A stretch of 64,000 nt of DNA from Cricetulus griseus. Taxonomy: Eukaryota; Chordata; Mammalia; Rodentia; Cricetidae. The translations under genes were made by a program, and so were the position numbers. Positions 45,958 through 54,189 of the stretch are shown in pieces (position 1 is the first letter of the stretch; every line of letters starts with the position of its first letter). The notes beneath the pieces were generated by a model. It searched no databases. It saw only the letters and a program-made list of their open reading frames with translations, and was not told where the DNA came from. The stretch is taken from the NCBI RefSeq assembly GCF_003668045.3, contig NC_048596.1:123630621-123694620 (forward strand). The letters are read 5' to 3'.

Positions 45958-47571
45958 ATCTCCCTTTTCCAGAGGGAGAATGGGGGTGGGCTTCCGCCTT
46001 GGATTCTTCGGGCAATGTTTGACCCAATGTCCTTTTTCCTTGCAATAAGCACACTGGTTTCTCTCCACTCTTGTTCTCCTTTTGTCTCCCAGGTTCCCTG
46101 TCTGACCTGGTCTATGTTCTGATCCTTGAACTACAGTGGCCAAAATTTTAGCTAGCTCTTGGTTTTGCTTTTTGTCTCTTACATTCTCCCTGTCCTCCTG
46201 TAACTTTCGTAATCTTTCTTCCTTTTCTTCGGGAGTCTCTCTCTTATTGAAAATCTTTTCTGCTTCCTTTACTAAGTCTCGAAGGGTGTACCCCTGTAGC
46301 CCCTCAAGGCGCTGTAGCTTTGTGCGTATGTCAGGCGCCGATTGTCCAATGAATGACATGATTATATCTGCTTCCCTATCCTGAGCCTGGGGGTCAAAGG
46401 GTGTATACATTCTGTAGGCTTCCATCAAACGCTCTAGAAACCCTGCGGGGGTCTCTTCCAAGCCCTGAACTACCGCACGTACCTTGGCCAAATTTGTGGG
46501 GCGCCTTCCTGCCCCTTTGAGACCCGCCAACAGAGTCTGGCGATAAAGACGGTGACGCTCCCTACCGGCTGCTGTGTTGATGTCCCAGTCTGTCGGTCTG
46601 ATCAAGGGAAAGACTTCATCTATTTCATTTGGGAGCTGGGTGGGTCTGCCATCTGGCCCCGGGACGTTCTTCCGGGCTTCTAGGAGTACCCGTTGTCTCT
46701 CCTCGGTTGTGAGGAGAATTCCTAATAACTGTTGACAATCATCCCAGGTGGGCTGGTGGGTGATGAGGATAGATTCAATAAGACCTGTCAAGGCCTGGGG
46801 GTCCTGTGAAAAGGGGGGGTTATGTGCCTTCCAATTATAAAGGTCCGCAGAGGAGAAAGGCCAGTATTGGTAACGCCCCTCCCCCATCGACCGGAGGGGA
46901 AAAGCCTGGGAGATTCCAGAGCTGTCAGGCCCCTCCAGTGTTTTGTCTCTTCGAGATCGAAGTCGGGTGGACGGTGGCGACGGGTCCCCAGGGTCTCCGG
47001 TAGTAGAGCTCGGTGGTGGGGGGCTCTGGTCAGCTGCTGGGAGCTGGGATGCTGCCTGCTCAGCATTAGGGTAAGGAGGAGGGGAGTCCAGGAGGAGGAG
47101 ATCCTCCTGTGTATTGGGCAAGACGGCAGGGGCTTTGGGCCTAGGGTTGGGAGATCGGGGCTCTGTCAAGGGGAGCAGGGAAGAAGTCGAAGGGGGTGCA
47201 GAAGGAGTAGGGATAAGTGGAGCAGGCAAAGGCAGAGGTGTCGGGCAGGGGCCCGAAAGACGGGGTGGGAGGAAGGGCCTGACCCAGGGAGGAGGATCAC
47301 GGCTCAGGCTCTCCCAGGTGACAATATAGGGTACCTGGTCGGGGTAGCCCCAAGGTCCTGGCTGGAAAACACGAGTTTTGACCTGTAAGATAGTAGTGAG
47401 GTCAAAGGTACCGTCTCTCGGCCAGCCTGTATTGAGAGCAGGCCATTCCGAGAAACAGAGAGTCCGCCACTTTTTCTTCCGGATCTCTACTGATTCCTTG
47501 CGTGCTCGGCTCAAAACATCCTGCCAGTGACCTAAAGTCAAACTTAAGGGGGTAGTTAGTTGCTGACCCAT
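45955..47571 (-). CDS. gag: Gag polyprotein (538 aa, intact)
   Basis: Structural polyprotein that assembles the virion at the plasma membrane. It starts MGQQL, so Gly2 is a myristoylation target. Matrix covers roughly the first 110-120 residues. A proline-rich p12-like segment follows, with PSAP at 123-126 (TSG101/ESCRT-I) and PPPY at 164-167 (NEDD4-type ligases). Capsid probably begins at PLRS, residue 225. The major homology region is about 369-390, then a highly charged helix about 434-475. Nucleocapsid has one CCHC knuckle: Cys507, Cys510, His515, Cys520. The frame ends in TAG (45955-45957), the amber stop suppressed for Gag-Pol in this genus. The ATG start is chosen because MGQ is the family signature and it directly follows the leader. 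Length is typical; no breaks were seen. Confidence 0.97.
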   Translation of the reverse strand: MGQQLTTPLSLTLGHWQDVLSRARKESVEIRKKKWRTLCFSEWPALNTGWPRDGTFDLTTILQVKTRVFQPGPWGYPDQVPYIVTWESLSRDPPPWVRPFLPPRLSGPCPTPLPLPAPLIPTPSAPPSTSSLLPLTEPRSPNPRPKAPAVLPNTQEDLLLLDSPPPYPNAEQAASQLPAADQSPPPPSSTTGDPGDPSPPSTRLRSRRDKTLEGPDSSGISQAFPLRSMGEGRYQYWPFSSADLYNWKAHNPPFSQDPQALTGLIESILITHQPTWDDCQQLLGILLTTEERQRVLLEARKNVPGPDGRPTQLPNEIDEVFPLIRPTDWDINTAAGRERHRLYRQTLLAGLKGAGRRPTNLAKVRAVVQGLEETPAGFLERLMEAYRMYTPFDPQAQDREADIIMSFIGQSAPDIRTKLQRLEGLQGYTLRDLVKEAEKIFNKRETPEEKEERLRKLQEDRENVRDKKQNQELAKILATVVQGSEHRPGQTGNLGDKRRTRVERNQCAYCKEKGHWVKHCPKNPRRKPTPILPLEKGD

Positions 47572-47664
47572 GGGGAGAAGCAGAGATTGACACGAATAAC
47601 AAGCACAGTGGAACGAAATACAACAGACAGGACGGACCGCGGTAGACAGTTGGCGCCAAACAAG
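47572..47664 (-). other. Short leader between repeat array and gag start
   Basis: About 90 bases upstream of the gag ATG. In the gag frame it is open for 31 codons and then closed by TAA at 47665-47667. A classical glycosylated-Gag extension of about 90 codons is therefore absent. The in-frame stretch is cysteine-rich and mildly hydrophobic, which may be a remnant of such a leader. Confidence 0.5.
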
Positions 47665-48032
47665 TTACAAAGCGGGAGGGAGGCCAAGTCCGGGGCGGCC
47701 GCTTCCCCAGAGAAATGAGACTTCGTCTCTTCTCCCTCCTCCAAATGGCCCTCAGACTCTCGTCTGGGCCGAACCAAAAGCTTACAAAGCGGGAGGGAAG
47801 CAAAGTCCGGGGCGGCCGCTTCCCCAGAGAAATGAGACTTCGTCTCTTCTCCCTCCTCCAAATGGCCCTCAGACTCTCGTCTGGGCCGAACCAAAAGCTA
47901 ATCAACCAAAAAACAAGTTACAAAGCGGGAGGGAAGCAAAGTCTGGGGCGGCCGCTTCCCCAGAGAAATGAGACTTCGTCTCTTCTCCCTCCTCCAAATG
48001 GCCCTCAGACTCTCGTCTGGGCCGAACCAAAA
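47665..48032 (-). repeat. Triplicated leader unit (putative packaging region)
   Basis: Three direct copies of a roughly 115-bp unit begin (plus-strand order) at 47665, 47782 and 47918, so the offsets are 117 and 136; the last spacing carries about 19 extra bases. Each copy has CAGAC-TCTC-GTCTG (GAGA tetraloop on the RNA strand), GAGAC-TTC-GTCTC, and the 8-bp palindrome GCGGCCGC. Units two and three share small changes that unit one lacks. The block lies between splice donor and gag, where gammaretroviruses keep the dimerisation/packaging signal, so a packaging role is inferred. Confidence 0.85.
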
Positions 48033-48094
48033 CTCCTTACAAGACACAAAGACACAGAGACACAGAGACACATACACACAAATACATAGACTGT

Positions 48095-48101
48095 CTTACC
48101 T
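48095..48101 (-). other. Major splice donor of the provirus
   Basis: The minus strand reads AG|GTAAG, a near-ideal donor, about 40 nt after the primer site. It would join to an acceptor inside pol to make env mRNA; the acceptor was not assigned. It puts the triplicated leader wholly inside the intron, so only unspliced genomic RNA would carry it. Confidence 0.8.
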
Positions 48102-48138
48102 CCAACTGGCTGTGAAATTGAGTCTGGGGGGTGTCCTG

Positions 48139-48156
48139 ATCTCGGTGGGACCTCCA
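48139..48156 (-). other. Primer binding site, tRNA-Gln type
   Basis: Two bases after the end of U5 the minus strand reads TGGAGGTCCCACCGAGAT. This is the complement of the 3' end of tRNA-Gln (the isoacceptor whose acceptor stem ends TGGGACCT, plus CCA). Many murine leukaemia viruses use tRNA-Pro; tRNA-Gln sites are known in a minority of gammaretroviral ERVs. All 18 bases appear to pair. Confidence 0.9.
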
Positions 48157-48333
48157 AATGAAAGACCCTCGGACCGAGGAGTCTCTACAAATTGGACGAT
48201 CCCCCCAAAAACACTCAATGTCCAGTCCAGCTGATGCAAAAAACAAGAGGTAAGTTTATTATGGGACGTTTGCGCAAACGGGCTTCCCAGTCCGACAGAC
48301 AAAGAAGAAGCCCTGTTCCTCTAAAGCAGGCTC

Positions 48334-48341
48334 CTTTTATA
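48334..48341 (-). promoter_or_regulatory. TATA box of the proviral promoter
   Basis: TATAAAAG on the minus strand, the only strong TATA in the LTR. AATAAA follows about 75 bases downstream, the usual gammaretroviral layout. Confidence 0.85.
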
Positions 48342-48573
48342 AGAGAAAAAACCATAGGATTTTAGGGGTTTGGGTACGTGACCAGAGTCACAGATCCTTT
48401 GGAGATCTCTTATCTTTGGGGCCGGATGGTCTCCTGGCTCAGTGGGATAGTCTGTTTCTATCTTCATGACCCTAGGGCAGGGTGGCCCTCTAGGAATTCT
48501 TGGTATTCAGTTAGGTTGTCTTGTGGCCTTGTAAGGGAGTTATATCTGCCAGCTAAGAAATTCCAGGGGCTTG

Positions 48574-48586
48574 GGTCATTGTGACC
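48574..48586. promoter_or_regulatory. Perfect GGTCA-nnn-TGACC palindrome in U3 (estrogen-response-element type)
   Basis: GGTCA TTG TGACC reads as an inverted repeat with 3-nt spacing, the exact core of the estrogen response element. On the viral strand the site is AGGTCA CAA TGACCC. The same site is at 40035-40047 in the 3' LTR. Receptor binding is inferred from the consensus only. Confidence 0.55.
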
Positions 48587-48678
48587 TTGGTTAGGTTTTA
48601 AGTCAGGTCTCCCTGTTCTTAGGGTGAGAGGATTGTTTTTCTTCTTAGTTATTTCTTTGTTAATTCTAAAGTCCTTCA

Positions 48679-48682
48679 ATAT
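48679..48682. repeat. Target-site duplication ATAT (5' LTR side)
   Basis: Partner of 39616-39619. The intact pair indicates a single integration with no later LTR-LTR recombination or exchange between loci. Confidence 0.85.
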
Positions 48683-49254
48683 AATAGTGTGAACATTGCA
48701 TACACTCTAGCATTGCACATGGGAAACTCAGTTGAATTGGTTTCTTTTCCCACAAAGCAGTGAATGTGATGGGTAGGGTACTTATCCAAAAAGCACACAA
48801 ATTGCCTGGCTTGAGGGTTAGCACTCATTAAAGACTTTCCCTGCTCCTCCTAATAGAAGGGCTGCCAGGTACATAAAGGGACTTCGGTATGTCTCAAATC
48901 CCCCTTGGAGCTGCACAGTTAACTACTGTCAGGTCCCATTCATTTCATTTACAAAAAAAACATAAAGCTTTTAATTGACATAGGTGTGGGGAGACCTCGA
49001 TGTGAATTCACTTTTCTTTCCTATGAGCTCCCTCAAAGTAAAGGAGAACGTTTGCAAATGTCATAGATTCCAGTGTAGGATCCTCAGCCCCTAGCATGGT
49101 GGTCTGTGCTATGGAGTGTGACAACTCCTGGAGGCATCTATGATGACTAAGTGGACACACGGGTCTCCACAGCACATACTTATCCAACATTAGCCTGGAA
49201 TGAAACGCTAAAGGGTGACGGCGCAGCCAGGAAGACAAACGGAAAAAAAACAGA
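48683..49254. other. Spacer between provirus and CpG island
   Basis: About 570 bp of unique-looking AT-rich sequence. No repeat. Confidence 0.6.
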
Positions 49255-49515
49255 AAATGCAGGACAGGCCGCCGCGGGCAGAAGGAAGAGCGACACGAAT
49301 TAGTTTTTAAACCAAGTGCGTGTCACGCTGCAGCGGTCTCGTGCTAACTAAGCCTCGGCTCCCGACTCGGAATGAAGGGCGTTCCCGCGCCTCACCCGGG
49401 TCAGCCTCCCGCTGGTGGCCCGCGTCCTCGCGGGATGGCGGCGGCGGCGTGAGGACGTGCCTCGCGCCGCGCAGGAAATGGCGGAGGAGGCAAGGCGTGG
49501 CCGCAGCGCCAAGAC

Positions 49516-49534
49516 TGGCCACCAGGGGGCAGCC
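49516..49534 (+). promoter_or_regulatory. CTCF-type site in CpG island
   Basis: TGGCCACCAGGGGGCAGCC closely matches the CTCF core, in plus orientation, inside the CpG island and about 0.8 kb from the provirus edge. A weaker partial match in the opposite orientation lies at 49404-49420. Confidence 0.65.
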
Positions 49535-49610
49535 CCGCGTCTGGATCCCGCGGCCGGCTAGAACCGGTCTGGCCGGAAGCTAGGGTGCGGCCTTCTCTTC
49601 CGTAGCCGCG

Positions 49611-49622
49611 TGCCACGTGGCA
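49611..49622. promoter_or_regulatory. E-box palindrome in CpG island
   Basis: TGCCACGTGGCA is a perfect 12-bp palindrome around CACGTG, suiting USF, MYC or related bHLH factors. It lies about 40 bp upstream of the YY1-type site. Confidence 0.5.
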
Positions 49623-49660
49623 GCGGGGGTGGGGGTAGGTGGAGGAATGTAAGAAAACAA

Positions 49661-49672
49661 CAAGATGGCGGC
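49661..49672 (+). promoter_or_regulatory. YY1-type motif at probable transcription start
   Basis: CAAGATGGCGGC matches the YY1 consensus including its ATG. From that ATG a frame of 111 codons is open to 50000, but it is glycine-run rich and resembles no family I know. Confidence 0.55.
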
Positions 49673-50110
49673 GGGGGCGGGCGGGGGTGGGGGTGGAGGT
49701 GTCGCCTGCGCCCTTGCATTCCCGAGCGTCCGGAAGGGCGGAGTGCAAGGGCCCTGGGGGCACAAAGTGGCGGGCGTGGCCCGCATCCGCCAGCCTGGGA
49801 GGAGGTGCCCGCTTGTCGGCCGGCAGGCCCTGGGTGCGGTCGCTGGCTCGCTCGCTCGCTCTCCAGCCGAGAGGCCTCTGGCTGGGATCCAGGACACGTT
49901 TCGGGCCGTCGTGGCGCCTTTTCTTTCTTTTTTTACTCCCTCTTTGTATTGTCTTTCTCTTCCTGGGGAAGCGATTAGATCAGGGCGAGGCCGACTCTGA
50001 GCTAGAGACCTGCAGATCATGGACCCTGCGGGTGTCTGCAGGGTTAGGGTGCGAACCCAGCTGCGAAGCGGCTCACCCTGGGCGCTTTGGAACCTGTAGG
50101 GGCGGTTAGT

Positions 50111-51130
50111 GTGGCCGAATCCAAATTTGGATATTTGGGTTTTGTTTATGTTGGCCACCTTGGACGTAAAAAAAATAAATGTGTTGCTGTATTAGAATGT
50201 AGGGAAATTAGACAGAATTGCCTAGTGTTCTCGAATTGCAGCAAAAGACTGTTGCAGCCTCCCCTTTGTGCCCAAGTCCTTCCAACTCGGCCTGCCCCAG
50301 CCCCTAGACAATCCTGGCCACCGTCTTATTTTACATGGGTCTGAGAGAACAGCTAATGTGAGTTTTATTGGTTTAAGTTAATACATGCTACTCTGAATTC
50401 GATAGTATATTTAGAATAAGACGCTTGTCGCCTTGGGCTTGGGATTTGAAAGATTTTTTAAATTGGTTTCAGATTCTTTCCCATGTTTGCAAACTTATAA
50501 GACCTTTGGTATATCTGAAGTGATACTACGCCTCCCCCTTAAATAACACTTGGCTCCCAAAACTGCCTTTCAAGGCTTAAATGTATAGTTTTGACCGAGG
50601 AGTTAGGGCTTTATTGTGCAGGCACTCCCGTGTGCACTCAAAACCTCTGAGGAACCAAAACACGCATAACGATCTCCATCCACCATCAGCGCCAAGCGCT
50701 GGAGAGTTCTAAAGGAATTCTGAAACAAAAAGGACTGTAATCTTTCCTCTCCCTGGCCTAAGGAAAGAATAGATCTCCACACGCAGCGAACCAGCCGACT
50801 TCCTGTATTTTTCAGTGCTTGCTTGTTCTCTCTTTTTCGTACGAATAGTTAGACAATCTCAGGCAATTCTCTCTACAAATGTCCAACATGGACGTTCCTC
50901 GGGCTTTAAAGTTTTGCCTAAAGAATTTCATTACCACAGACTTCCTGTTGTAAAATGTATTTCAGACTTTAAGTGAAATATTATAGCAAATTTTAAAAGA
51001 CTTTAAGAAAATTTAAAGAAGCCATCTTCCAATAAATAATTAAAACATAGTCTTCAGCATGGATTAGTTGTCTTTGGAAAATTTATGCTGGATGTGGAAT
51101 CTGGTACCTTATTTGCTGAGTTTTAAAAAT
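50111..51130. other. SINE-free stretch downstream of CpG island
   Basis: One kilobase without repeats, as often seen in the first intron or 5' part of a gene. No clear donor or exon. Confidence 0.5.
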
Positions 51131-51396
51131 GTTTCAGGGGCTGGGAGGCGTATCTAAGTGAGACCCTGGGCTCAATCCTCAGCCCTTAAGTCCCGCCTCC
51201 ACCCAAAGGTTTTATTTAAATTTTGCTTAATTAAAAGAACATGAAAACTACAAAGAAAAAAAAATCATCCAGCATGCCACCCCCGAAAATAACAACTGTG
51301 AGGCAAATCGTCTGGTTGTTTATATGATACAGCTTTGTAGTCGATGTTTTGTACTGTCTTGTAAAATATACATCTTCTTACCGTGAGTACGAATCT

Positions 51397-51690
51397 TAAT
51401 GGTGATGGCACGTGCCTTCCCTACTGTCCCAGCACCTGGGAGGTGGTGGCAGGAGAAACTAATCTGAGTTGGAGGTCGGCCTGGGCTTCATATAGAAATT
51501 CTGCCTTTAAAGGGAGGGACAGCTGGTAAACCACTTGCCACTGCAAGCCTGAGGATTGATTACCCGAGTTCAAGCCTCAAACACCAACACACATGGAGGA
51601 AAAGGAGAAAGCCTGCTATATAAACTTATTCTCTGACCTCCATACTCTTGCTGTGGCATACTCGTGTTCCTTTTCTCCATAAAAATTAAA
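51397..51690 (+). repeat. Diverged B1 then B2/B4-like SINE
   Basis: 'ctgtcccagcacctgggaggtgg' B1 core, then 'ctggtaaaccacttgccactgc' tRNA-like head. Confidence 0.55.
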
Positions 51691-51761
51691 AACAATTTTT
51701 TTAATCTTCAGGACTTTTACATAGTATTATAGCAGATAAATATAATTAACTATTAGCCTTT

Positions 51762-51915
51762 TTTTGGTTTTTCGAGACAGAGTTTCTCTGAATAGCTTTG
51801 GAGCCTATTCTGGTATTCACTCTGTAGACCAGGCTGGTCTCAAACTCACAGAAATTCTCCTGCCTCTGCCTCCCAAGTGCTGGGATCAAGGGCGTGCGCC
51901 ACCAACGCCGGGTCT
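51762..51915 (-). mobile_element. B1 SINE
   Basis: Reverse B1 ending CCACCAACGCCGGGTC. Confidence 0.85.
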
Positions 51916-52049
51916 ATTAGCCATTCTTTTATTAATGGATGCCAACTTTGTTTACTTTTTTTTTTTTTTTGCTCTTATAAAATGGATGTTAGCACTTCTG
52001 TACAAAAATTGTTTTGTTATTGTTTTTGGATTGGAGGTTTTGTTCGTTC

Positions 52050-52200
52050 TGTTTATTTTGAGACAAGGCCTCATTGTGATGACCTTGTAGGCCTGCAGCT
52101 CCCTAAATAAACTAGGCTAGTCTTGAGCTGAGCTGACTGAAATCTTTCTGCTAATGCTTCTCTAGTGCTGGGATTGCAGGCTCAGTCCACCACACTGGAC
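52050..52200 (-). repeat. Diverged B1-like SINE
   Basis: 'ttttgagacaaggcctcattgtg' to 'gctcagtccaccacactgg'. Confidence 0.55.
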
Positions 52201-52229
52201 ACAGAACATTCTATAAAATACTGTGTAGA

Positions 52230-52370
52230 GGCCAGAGGGTGGTGGCACACTCTTTTAATCCCAATACTTGGGAGGTAGAGGCAGGCACATTTCAGTGAGT
52301 TCCAGGCTAGCCTGGCCTACAAATTGGATGCCAGGGCAGCCAGGACTGTTACACAGAAAAACCTGTCTCA
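52230..52370 (+). mobile_element. B1 SINE
   Basis: 'ggtggtggcacactcttttaatcc' to 'aacctgtctcag'. Confidence 0.75.
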
Positions 52371-52374
52371 GAAA

Positions 52375-52500
<126 letters not shown>

Positions 52501-52504
52501 CAGT

Positions 52505-53660
52505 TTACAATGTATCTGAATTTTCTGAAGACTCTAAGCATTATGGTTTCAAACTGTATATTTAATTATATTGTATCTAGAACCTTATAGAATATTATAG
52601 TATATCACTAACCTGTTTATCTCTCTAAAGGCGATGGAACCTGGGAGAATGGAGCTTAAAAATGAGGCAGACTAAAGTCTCATGCAATAAGGTGACTTTG
52701 GACAAGCTACACGAATATGACAAAGACATGCTTTTCCATAGAGTCATACAAACAAAAATAACCAGTTGCAAACATCTAAAGTAAACTCGATCCTATCTGC
52801 TATACCTGGGAGGGTTGAAAAAGCACATTCCAAGAATAATTCGTGGTTCTGAAAAAAGTAAGGTCACAAAACTCTTGTTTTCTTAGAGTTTTCTCACAAG
52901 CACTTAGAATTCTCCTCACAAAACTGGGTTCTTTGACCATGTTGCCACAACTCACCCTAGGTCAAACCTTAGCTTTTCAGTTTTGCCTTTAACCTTCTAA
53001 GAAATGGTAACTTTTATTTTGTTGTTTTAACAAGTGCAAGTCGTATACTTGGCATATTTTTATGTAGATATGTGTCCAAGAAATACAGGACAGGGATGTT
53101 AACATCAAGCTGAGTGTTTTAACAGACTCTACTCTGTCACCTTACTAACCACACGGAGATGTCTTTCCCTTTCGTTTCTATGTATGGATGTATATAGAAG
53201 ACAGTCACTAGACACAAGTGATGAGGCTTGCAATTTTCTAAGATTGTCCAAGTGTAAATGAAAACTTAGATTTTCTGTTTGGGGTTCTTGCTTTACTTTG
53301 CTATTATGGCTAACGGCCTCTAACCACCATTTTACCTTTGTTTCAGTAGCTCTTTTTCAGTTATGATTTTCAATTGTCTTTATTACCCACAGGGACAGGA
53401 AAGATGGCTCTTTTCAAAGATAGTGACCTAATAATTTTGAAGTTTTCCCTCTAGGTATGTGTTCATAATGTTCACACAATCTCTTTTGCTTTCTAAAAAT
53501 GATCTGGAGAGCACAGAACTACCAAAGGATAAAGCAAAGGCATGAATAATAAAATGCTAATTAGCAGAGTGTATGTGGTCATCTTAAATCTATTTCAGGG
53601 AATGCTATGCTCTCTTCCTTGGAAAGTATCAATTCTGATCACTCTTTAAGTGGGACATTT
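52505..53660. other. No feature recognised
   Basis: 1.1 kb AT-rich, repeat-free, no coding frame. Confidence 0.5.
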
Positions 53661-53666
53661 ATTTGT

Positions 53667-53668
<2 letters not shown>

Positions 53669-53712
<44 letters not shown>
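53669..53712. repeat. (TG)n microsatellite
   Basis: About 22 TG units. Confidence 0.95.
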
Positions 53713-53714
<2 letters not shown>

Positions 53715-53721
53715 CTGTTTT

Positions 53722-53893
53722 TTTTGTTTGTTTGTTTGTTTTGAGACAGGGTTCTCAATGTAATAGTCCTGGCTCTTCTGGAACACTCTTTGTAGACCAG
53801 GCTGGCCTCCAACTCACAGAGACCTACCTGCCTCTGCTTCTGCCTCTGCCTCTGCCTCTCTAGTGCTGGGATTAAAGGCATGCACCACCACCA
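53722..53893 (-). mobile_element. B1 SINE
   Basis: Reverse B1 with an internal CTCTGC expansion. Confidence 0.75.
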
Positions 53894-53901
53894 GCTAGCT
53901 G

Positions 53902-53902
<1 letters not shown>

Positions 53903-53932
<30 letters not shown>

Positions 53933-53967
53933 CTTCTTCTTCTTCTTCTTCTTCTTCTTCTTCTTCT
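53903..53967. repeat. (CTT)n microsatellite
   Basis: About 21 CTT units. Confidence 0.95.
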
Positions 53968-53969
53968 TT

Positions 53970-54132
53970 TTTGACACAAGGTTTCTCTGTGTTGCCCTGG
54001 ATGTTCTAGAAATCTATATTCCTTTCTTCCTTTGTTTTGTTTTGTTTCAAGACAGGGTTTCTCTGTGTAGCCCTGGCTGTCCTGGAACTCATTATGTAAA
54101 GCAAGCTTGCCTCAAACTCACAGAAATCCACC
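53970..54132 (-). mobile_element. B1 SINE, interrupted
   Basis: Reverse; two overlapping B1 starts near 53975 and 54045. Confidence 0.65.
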
Positions 54133-54189
54133 TGTTTGATAAGATTTTTTGTTTGTTTGTTTTATTTTTCTTTTTTGTTTGTTCGTTTT

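Larger units (their letters stand above)
39620..48678 (-). mobile_element. Full-length endogenous gammaretrovirus provirus, all frames open
   Basis: A complete provirus reading right to left: 5' LTR, tRNA-Gln primer site, splice donor, triplicated leader, gag, amber stop, pro-pol, env, polypurine tract, 3' LTR. It is 9,059 bp, bounded by TG...CA ends and by ATAT on both sides (39616-39619 and 48679-48682), the 4-bp duplication expected of gammaretroviruses. The LTRs match at every base compared, and no frameshift or premature stop interrupts gag, pol or env. Simple gammaretroviral organisation is clear: Gag and Pol share a frame separated by TAG, Env overlaps the end of Pol, and no accessory genes are seen. 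The surface protein resembles the gibbon-ape-leukaemia/koala-retrovirus style more than ecotropic murine virus, which is an inference from overall pattern only. CpG dinucleotides are well kept, as expected of a young insertion. Whether it is expressed or infectious cannot be read from sequence. Confidence 0.97.
48159..48678 (-). repeat. 5' LTR of the gammaretroviral provirus
   Basis: This 520-bp LTR starts (minus strand) TGAAGGAC and ends GTCTTTCA, giving imperfect inverted termini. It drives proviral transcription. It contains one TATAAAAG box (48334-48341) and one AATAAA (48255-48260). The start site is expected about 25-30 nt beyond the TATA box, near 48310. That leaves U3 of roughly 370 bp, R of about 75 bp and U5 of about 80 bp; these borders are estimates. 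No duplicated enhancer block is visible in U3. The sequence appears identical to 39620-40139 at a constant offset of 8,539. Confidence 0.96.
49255..50110. promoter_or_regulatory. CpG island, probable housekeeping-type promoter
   Basis: A dense run of CpG contrasts with the CpG-poor flanks and has no SINEs. Motifs seen: ETS-type CCGGAAG at 49573-49579 and 49730-49736; the palindrome TGCCACGTGGCA (E-box CACGTG) at 49611-49622; YY1-type CAAGATGGCGGC at 49661-49672; CTCF-type at 49516-49534. YY1 sites of this form usually sit just inside the transcript in sense direction, so a plus-strand start near 49.6 kb is the best guess. A minus-strand transcript cannot be excluded: GG|GTGAGG near 49396 is a possible donor on that strand. 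No first coding exon could be assigned. Confidence 0.75.

Noticed and set aside
47556..47894. Second leader open frame (112 codons)
   Set aside because: Also TTG-initiated and out of frame with gag; a shadow of the triplication.
47402..47905. Minus-strand open frame (167 codons) across the leader repeats into gag
   Set aside because: It begins at TTG, is out of frame with gag, and is open mainly because the repeat unit is. No support for translation.
47665..48032. Leader triplication as an enhancer repeat or CRISPR-like array
   Set aside because: It lies downstream of the LTR and splice donor rather than in U3. Units are long and near-identical without spacers.
49307..49522. Minus-strand frame in the CpG island whose start resembles a mitochondrial targeting peptide
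   Set aside because: The first codon is GTG, not ATG, and the resemblance comes from GC-rich codons. The GG|GTGAGG donor alone is not enough.
49665..50000. 111-codon plus-strand frame starting in the YY1-type motif
   Set aside because: Glycine-run composition, no family match, and the ATG is part of a factor-binding motif. Kept only as a note under the CpG island.
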